49,470 bases of DNA from Thermaceae bacterium (GTDB lineage: Bacteria > Deinococcota > Deinococci > Deinococcales > Marinithermaceae): the NCBI GenBank assembly GCA_026987375.1, contig JALSMT010000056.1, positions 1-49,470 on the forward strand. Direction: 5' to 3'. The position numbers and the translations under genes were made by a program. This document shows positions 43,640-49,470 of the stretch, piece by piece (position 1 is the first letter of the stretch; the number at the start of each line of letters is the position of its first letter). The notes beneath the pieces are model-generated. The model ran no database searches, was not told the DNA's origin, and saw nothing but the letters and a program-made list of their open reading frames with translations.

Positions 43640-44224
43640 TTGCTGGAGAACCCTTTTTGGCGAGACGGCCTGCTGGTGGCGGGGGTGGACGAGGCGGGCC
43701 GCGGTGCGCTGGCGGGGCCCTTGGTCGTGGCCGCGGTGGTGTTGCCGCGCGGCAGGTACCCTTACCGCGACTCTAAAAAACTGAGCCCGCGCCAGCGCGA
43801 GATTCTGCTGGATCACATTCTGCAGACGGCGCTGGCCTGGGCGGTAGCCGCGACCAGCGCCGCCGAGATAGACCGGCTTGGGGTGCTCAAAGCCACTCAC
43901 CGTGCCGCTTATACAGCCCTGGACCGGCTGAGGCTGCGTCCGCAAGCGGTAATTACCGACTATCTATTTCTCAGTCTGGATACGCCGCTGCTTTCTCCGC
44001 CTCGAGCCGAAGACAATAGCCCCAGCGTGGCCGCCGCTTCCATCCTGGCCAAGGTGGTGCGCGACCGCATAATGATCGGGCTCGATAAACTCTACCCGCA
44101 GTACGGCTTTGCCGCTCACAAGGGTTACGGGACGGCCCGCCACCTGCAAGCGCTGCGGCGCTACGGCCCGGCAGAGGTGCATCGCCGCCGTTTTGCTCCG
44201 GTAGCGCGGTCGCCGCTGCTGTAA
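43640..44224 (+). CDS. rnhB: ribonuclease HII
   Basis: 194 residues from TTG 43640, chosen because GAGGAG lies 5 bases upstream and the protein start then matches the family. VAGVDEAGRGALAGPLV carries the catalytic Asp17 and Glu18; YRDSKKLSPRQRE and SVAAASILAKVVRDRIM contain the other conserved parts, and HKGYGTARHLQAL is the C-terminal HKGYGT motif. It nicks RNA in RNA-DNA hybrids and removes single ribonucleotides. It is translated with the LOG gene. Confidence 0.96.
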   Translation: MLENPFWRDGLLVAGVDEAGRGALAGPLVVAAVVLPRGRYPYRDSKKLSPRQREILLDHILQTALAWAVAATSAAEIDRLGVLKATHRAAYTALDRLRLRPQAVITDYLFLSLDTPLLSPPRAEDNSPSVAAASILAKVVRDRIMIGLDKLYPQYGFAAHKGYGTARHLQALRRYGPAEVHRRRFAPVARSPLL

Positions 44225-44296
44225 CCCTTGAGCTATCCTTAATCTTGCTTTTACTTTTAGCGCCGCCTCGTCAAATACACTTAGACAGGAGGCGAG

Positions 44297-44800
44297 ATGA
44301 AAAAACTACTGTTTACCGTATCGTTGCTTGTCTTGCTGAGCGCCTGTCGGGTGGTGGTCACTCCCGCAGACGTTTCGCTGGGCGTCAGCGGGTCATATAG
44401 CCCCGTCATCAGCCGTTTCGAGCCGGACCGCGGCGTCGGCGCCAGCTACCGCGTCGGCGAAGAGGTCAGGTTCATCATCACCCTGCAACGCAGCGGTTAC
44501 CTGAGCCTGGTGGCCATCGATCCCGACGGTCGCAGCTACGAGTTCGAGCACGGCGTTTATCTGGCTGCGGGCACCTACGTGCTGCCGCTGGCGCAGATGC
44601 GTCACCGCTACGTCGTTGACTACCCTACGGGCCGCCAGATAGTCAAAGCCGTTTTCACGGATACCCGGCCTAGCGGCGTCAGGTTTCAGGGTGTATACAG
44701 CAACGACGGCTTCAAGGAAAGGCTGCGGCTCTACTTCAATCAAAGCTACGCCAGCGTGCGCGACGTGGCGCAGACCTACTTTTACATTTCTACGTACTAG
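44297..44800 (+). CDS. DUF4384-type lipoprotein
   Basis: 167 residues behind AGGAGGCGAG. The signal peptide MKKLLFTVSLLVLLSAC ends in a lipobox. The mature part holds the DUF4384 pattern: YRVGEEVRFIITLQRSGYLS and LVAIDPDGRSYEFEHGVYL, a short immunoglobulin-like beta domain, ending in an AQTYFYISTY tail. DUF4384 proteins are often envelope-attached and of unknown role. TACACT (44276-44281) may be the -10. The TRAP binding protein starts 95 bases later with its own promoter. Confidence 0.82.
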   Translation: MKKLLFTVSLLVLLSACRVVVTPADVSLGVSGSYSPVISRFEPDRGVGASYRVGEEVRFIITLQRSGYLSLVAIDPDGRSYEFEHGVYLAAGTYVLPLAQMRHRYVVDYPTGRQIVKAVFTDTRPSGVRFQGVYSNDGFKERLRLYFNQSYASVRDVAQTYFYISTY

Positions 44801-44810
44801 TGCGGTCTTC

Positions 44811-44856
44811 TCACGCTGCGCTCCCCTTGCGTGATATGCATCTAGCCGCATATAAT
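44811..44856 (+). promoter_or_regulatory. dctP promoter with overlapping inverted repeat
   Basis: TTGCGT (44827-44832) and TATAAT (44851-44856) are 18 bases apart. TCACGC (44811-44816) and GCGTGA (44829-44834) form an exact inverted repeat over the -35, which could be an operator. The message then carries a leader and AAAGGAGGT. Confidence 0.65.
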
Positions 44857-44895
44857 CAAGCCGTAACGTGAGTTGCACATAAAGGAGGTTTCTAG

Positions 44896-45975
44896 ATGAA
44901 GCGTCGTGATTTTATGAAGAAGGCAGCCGTTGGCGTTGCTGCGAGCAGCGTTTTCGGCCCGGTATTCGCTCAGACCAGTAAGAGGGTGCGCTGGCGCATG
45001 ACCACCAGCTGGCCCAAGTCGCTCGATACGATATTTGGCGGGGCGCAGACCATCGCCGACCGCGTCAAAGCGATGACCGACGGCAAGTTCGATATCCGCG
45101 TCTACGCCGCCGGCGAGATCGTTTCCGGGCTCAAGGTGGTGGACGCGGTGCAGCAGGGCACCGTACAGGCGGGCCATACCGCCGGCTACTACTACATCGG
45201 CAAGAACCCGGCCTTCGCCTTCGCCACCGCTCTGCCCTTCGGCCTCAACTTCCGCCAGCAGAACGCCTGGCTCTACGACGGCAACGGCAACAAGATGCTC
45301 AATGAGATGTTCGCCGATTTCAACATGATCGGCTTCCCCGCCGGCAACACCGGCGTGCAGATGGGCGGCTGGTTCCGCAAGGAGATCAACAGCGCTTCCG
45401 ACCTCAAGGGCCTCAAGATGCGCATCCCCGGCCTGGGCGGCAAGGTAATGTCGCGCCTGGGCGTGACCGTACAGGTTCTCGCCGGCGGCGACATCTTCCC
45501 CGCTCTGGAGCGCGGCGCCATTGACGCCACCGAGTGGGTCGGCCCCTACGACGACGAAAAGCTCGGTTTTTACAAAGTAGCCAAGTACTACTACTACCCC
45601 GGTTGGTGGGAGCCGGGCCCCACGCTGCACACCTTCGTCAACCTCAAGGCCTGGAACGCCCTGCCCAAGGAGTACCAGCAGATCTACAAGACCGCCGCGG
45701 CGCAGGCCAACCAGCAGATGATGGTGGACTACGACTTCAAGAACCCGCCCGCCTTCAAGCGCCTGCTCTCCAAGGGCGTCAAGCTGCGCCGCTTCTCCAA
45801 CGACATCATGAGCGCCGCGCAAAAAATGTCTTTCGAGCTTTACGAGGAGCAGGCCGCCAAAGACGCCTTCTACAAGAAGGTCTACGCCGACTGGAAGGCC
45901 TTCCGCAAGGACATCTATCGCTGGTACGGCACCGCCGAGTCCGCTTACCTGCAGTTCGTCGCTGCGCACTCCTAG
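44896..45975 (+). CDS. dctP: TRAP transporter substrate-binding protein DctP, 2-oxo/hydroxy acid type
   Basis: 359 residues. The N-terminus MKRRDFMKKAAVGVAASSVF is a twin-arginine signal. The body has the TRAP binding-protein core, with the ligand Arg in LKMRIPGLGG (near 176), then EWVGPYDDEKLGF and YYYPGWWEPG. These resemble TakP of Rhodobacter (2-oxo acids) and the Thermus lactate-binding protein, so the likely ligand is a small 2-oxo or hydroxy acid. It catches ligand outside the membrane and passes it to DctQM. The strong ribosome site AAAGGAGGT is at 44882-44890. The dctQM genes converge from the other strand. Confidence 0.93.
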   Translation: MKRRDFMKKAAVGVAASSVFGPVFAQTSKRVRWRMTTSWPKSLDTIFGGAQTIADRVKAMTDGKFDIRVYAAGEIVSGLKVVDAVQQGTVQAGHTAGYYYIGKNPAFAFATALPFGLNFRQQNAWLYDGNGNKMLNEMFADFNMIGFPAGNTGVQMGGWFRKEINSASDLKGLKMRIPGLGGKVMSRLGVTVQVLAGGDIFPALERGAIDATEWVGPYDDEKLGFYKVAKYYYYPGWWEPGPTLHTFVNLKAWNALPKEYQQIYKTAAAQANQQMMVDYDFKNPPAFKRLLSKGVKLRRFSNDIMSAAQKMSFELYEEQAAKDAFYKKVYADWKAFRKDIYRWYGTAESAYLQFVAAHS

Positions 45976-45993
45976 GCTCGAGCCTGAACGGTC

Positions 45994-46023
45994 AACCCCC
46001 GGCGTGCGCCGGGGGTTCTTTTT
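45994..46023 (+). terminator. intrinsic terminator after dctP
   Basis: AACCCCCGGC (45994-46003) and GCCGGGGGTT (46008-46017) form a perfect 10-base-pair stem with loop GTGC, followed by CTTTTT. No T-run exists for the opposite strand. Confidence 0.9.
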
Positions 46024-46038
46024 ACCTGAGAGCGGGTT

Positions 46039-47411
<1,373 letters not shown>

Positions 47412-47415
<4 letters not shown>

Positions 47416-47972
47416 AACGCCAGGTCCTCCTTTTCTTCTACCAGCGATTCGTCTTCTATTCCTTTGATAACGGCGATCTTCTTTATCAATTCGCTAATAC
47501 CCTGCAGGAAGAGCAGCGCGAACGCGACGATTAGAGCGGCTTTGATAGGGTAGCGCGGCAGGCCGCCCGGGTCAGGGGATATCTCGCGTATCTTCCACGA
47601 ATCGTAGACGATGGGGAACGAGGTGTACAGCACGATTGCGGTGAACGGCAGCAAAAACAAGATTATGCCAAAAACGTCAACCCAGGCTTTGCCGCGGGGG
47701 GAAAGGCGTGAATAGATGACGTCTACTCTCACGTGAGCGTCGTGCCTGAGGGTGTAGGCGGCGCCCCACAAAAAGACCAAGGCGAACATGTACCACTGCA
47801 GTTCTATATAAGTGTTAGAGCTCAAGTCCACGCCGATGGTCTGCGCCAGCTTGCGCGTTACGGCGTTATAAACTCCTATTAATATCATAGCCAGCGTCAG
47901 CCAGGAGACCATCTTGCCCATGAACTCATTGAGAACGTCAATGGCCCTGGCGATGCGTAGAAGTGCTTGCAC
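47412..47972 (-). CDS. dctQ: TRAP transporter small permease DctQ
   Basis: 186 residues from GTG 47972 behind AAAGGAGGAA. Four membrane helices are visible: MGKMVSWLTLAMILIGVYNA at the start, then the YIELQWYMFALVFLWGAAYT segment with LRHDAHVRVDVIYSRLS, the DctQ family marks. It forms the membrane complex with DctM. Together with dctP on the other strand it gives a full TRAP transporter for a carboxylate. Confidence 0.93.
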
Positions 47973-48003
47973 TGGATTCCTCCTTTCCTACAGCACGCCT
48001 TCA

Positions 48004-48033
48004 ATGCTACCCGGATTGCGCATCTATATTCAA
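48004..48033 (-). promoter_or_regulatory. dctQM promoter
   Basis: On the minus strand TTGAAT (48028-48033) and TAGCAT (48004-48009) are 18 bases apart. The -10 is 31 bases before GTG 47972 and the ribosome site lies between, so this is a leadered promoter separate from that of dctP. Confidence 0.55.
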
Positions 48034-48034
48034 G

Positions 48035-49264
48035 CTAGCGAACGTCCCGGATGTTGCGTACGAAAAAGGCGCCGAGCAAAAATCCCGCAGCGGCTACCAT
48101 GAACAGCACGGTGTAGCCCGATCCCGCCCTGGTGCGGTTCAATAAATCTACCAATCCCCCCATCATCCCCGCAATAATTTGCGGGATGACTATCGAGGTC
48201 TGCCAGATGCCCATGTCGGTGGCGTAGGCGTCCGGGCTCTTTAGCACGTCCGTAGCCAGAGCCCAGTCTACGGCGACGTAAGCGCCGTAACCCATGCCAA
48301 AAACCAGAGCGATAAAAACCAGGATCTGGTAGTCGGGGAAGAGTATCAGCGGCAAAATGACGAGCGCCATGGTGACGCCGGAAACGTATATCGGCAGCTT
48401 GCGGCCCACTTGGTCCGACCAGCGGCCGGCGGGTACCGAGCTGAGAGCGCCGCCGAGCGATATCACCAGGCCTAGCAGGGCCACGGCTTGGAAAGCCTGC
48501 GTGGCTAGGCGGCGCCCCGCGAAGCTAAAGACCCTGACCACGTCGGCCAGGTAGTACTGCAGGTAGGTCTGCACCACGTACTGGCCGAACATCACCAAAA
48601 AGCGCGTAGCCCAGACCCAGCGGAAGTCCGGGTTTTGCCAGGGGGCCGCCATGCTCTCCCAAAAGCCCTCGCGGCGGGGCGCAGCGCCGGCCGGTTCGCT
48701 GATGAACAACAGGGTCCAGGCGGCCGCCGCCAGGTTGAGCAGCGCGGTCAGAACGAACAAGGAGGGCAGGCTCCGCAGCAAAAATCCCGCGGCGCCCGCG
48801 GCTATCTGAGCGCCTACCTGTAGAGCTCCCATCCATCCTGAGGCGGCGCCGCGGTGTTCCTGAGCCACCAGGTCGGGGATTAGCGCCGAGTAGGGGCCGG
48901 TGCCCAGGTCATCGGCCAGCTGCAGGAGCAGGTAGGCGGCGAAGAGGCTCCAGTAGCTGCTAGTAAAGGCCATCCACAGCAAGGCGGCGGCGGTGAGTAG
49001 CGAGCCGGCGGCCAGGTAGGGCAGGCGCTTGCCCCAGCGGGTTGGGAAGCGGTCGGAGATGTATCCGAAGACGGGGGGCCCTACGAAGGCCATGATCGCG
49101 CCGACGCCGAAGAGCAGCCCCAGCTTGGTGGCTTTTTCGGCGGGGTCCACCAGCTGGGCCACCCGCGCCGGCAACAACACCAGTAGCACTAGGAACCACT
49201 TGAAGCTGGTGGCGAACCAGTACGTGGACAGGGTGATGAACCACGGCGTGCTGTGGCGTCGCAT
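48035..49264 (-). CDS. major facilitator superfamily transporter
   Basis: 409 residues with about twelve helices. Between helices 2 and 3 lies the MFS motif VFGYISDRFPTRWGKRLPYL; a matching PAGRWSDQVGRKLPIY loop lies between helices 8 and 9. Substrate unknown; parts such as the N-terminal STYWFATSFKWFLVLLVLLP are unlike well-known sugar porters. TAAAAT (49270-49275) ends 5 bases before the ATG with no ribosome site, another leaderless start. dctQ follows 62 bases on, behind its own promoter. Confidence 0.9.
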   Translation of the reverse strand: MRRHSTPWFITLSTYWFATSFKWFLVLLVLLPARVAQLVDPAEKATKLGLLFGVGAIMAFVGPPVFGYISDRFPTRWGKRLPYLAAGSLLTAAALLWMAFTSSYWSLFAAYLLLQLADDLGTGPYSALIPDLVAQEHRGAASGWMGALQVGAQIAAGAAGFLLRSLPSLFVLTALLNLAAAAWTLLFISEPAGAAPRREGFWESMAAPWQNPDFRWVWATRFLVMFGQYVVQTYLQYYLADVVRVFSFAGRRLATQAFQAVALLGLVISLGGALSSVPAGRWSDQVGRKLPIYVSGVTMALVILPLILFPDYQILVFIALVFGMGYGAYVAVDWALATDVLKSPDAYATDMGIWQTSIVIPQIIAGMMGGLVDLLNRTRAGSGYTVLFMVAAAGFLLGAFFVRNIRDVR

Positions 49265-49291
49265 ACGCTATTTTAATCTTTTTCGCCCGTG

Positions 49292-49470
49292 CTAGAGGCC
49301 TACGGCTTCGGGCACCACCAAGAGAGGTATTTCGGAAGCGTAGAGCAGCCCCACGACGTTGCGCCCCAGGCGCGTCCAGTGGCTGCTCTTGGCCTTGGAG
49401 CCGACCACTATTACGTCGGCGGCGAACTCGCGTGAAAGGTCGAGCAGGCCGTCTATCTCCTCGCCGCGCG
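49292..49470 (-). CDS. universal stress protein UspA family, C-terminal part
   Basis: The last 59 residues of a protein that runs in from the right edge. They read RGEEIDGLLDLSREFAADVI, VVGSKAKSSHWTRLGRNVVG and LLYASEIPLLVVPEAVGL. The G-S-x-x-x-x-x-x-R-x-x-x-G pattern followed by PLLVVP is the ATP-binding end of UspA-type proteins, though G-S-K replaces the usual G-S/T-R/H. Its stop is 28 bases before the MFS start on the same strand. Confidence 0.8.
   Translation of the reverse strand, partial: RGEEIDGLLDLSREFAADVIVVGSKAKSSHWTRLGRNVVGLLYASEIPLLVVPEAVGL

Overview
The window looks like chromosomal DNA of a Deinococcota bacterium (Thermus/Meiothermus/Oceanithermus or Truepera side; the genus cannot be fixed from sequence alone). 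Grounds: a dnaK-grpE-dnaJ operon that ends in a small DafA/CbpM-like gene with a DnaJ lacking the zinc finger, as known from Thermus; GC-rich coding DNA; and very many start codons placed only 5-11 bases after a TANNNT -10 box, the leaderless layout known from Deinococcus/Thermus. No rRNA, tRNA, CRISPR array or intact insertion sequence was found.

Layout. 1-4053 is a decay zone: a broken iron-type ABC binding-protein gene, one intact ABC exporter, and a TrkH potassium-transporter remnant. 4054-6248 holds an FGGY sugar/polyol kinase and a TSUP anion exporter. 6353-11451 is mostly minus-strand housekeeping (rph-rdgB; psuG, a RodZ-like gene with a PEGA domain, rimO) with a LOG-family gene. 11587-17038 is the most suggestive unit: a substrate-binding lipoprotein, a sensor kinase, a response regulator and a TsdA-type dihaem cytochrome packed together, then a second tandem TsdA. 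17374-25849 has a small gene with an amber codon, ychF, a duplicated-domain lipoprotein divergent from a TPR regulator with a shortened ATPase, a DJ-1 protein lacking its cysteine, a lysine-aminomutase-like radical SAM enzyme and a nitronate monooxygenase-like protein.

25866-33278 carries a hypothetical gene, thioredoxin-plsX, an MscS channel, a secreted carboxylesterase, and a GlcE-like/nagA/SIS operon for amino-sugar use. 33323-35068 holds small membrane proteins, two of them frameshifted, and an SdpI-like protein. ftsH diverges from dnaK-grpE-dnaJ-dafA (35118-40834). A PASTA protein with a degenerate kinase-like N-terminus, a DsrE-like protein, a second LOG protein, rnhB and a lipoprotein follow. 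The window ends with a TRAP transporter split into convergent dctP and dctQM, an MFS transporter and a partial UspA gene.

The most interesting lead is the idea that the binding protein, kinase and regulator at 11587-14940 form a thiosulfate/tetrathionate sensor driving the TsdA genes, analogous to TtrSR but with the binding protein as a separate lipoprotein and no ABC permease nearby. Other leads are the shared leaderless promoter geometry at about 17 genes, the collapsed kinase-PASTA protein, and the regulator that has lost its Walker B region. Functions are inferred from recognised motifs; no database search was possible.
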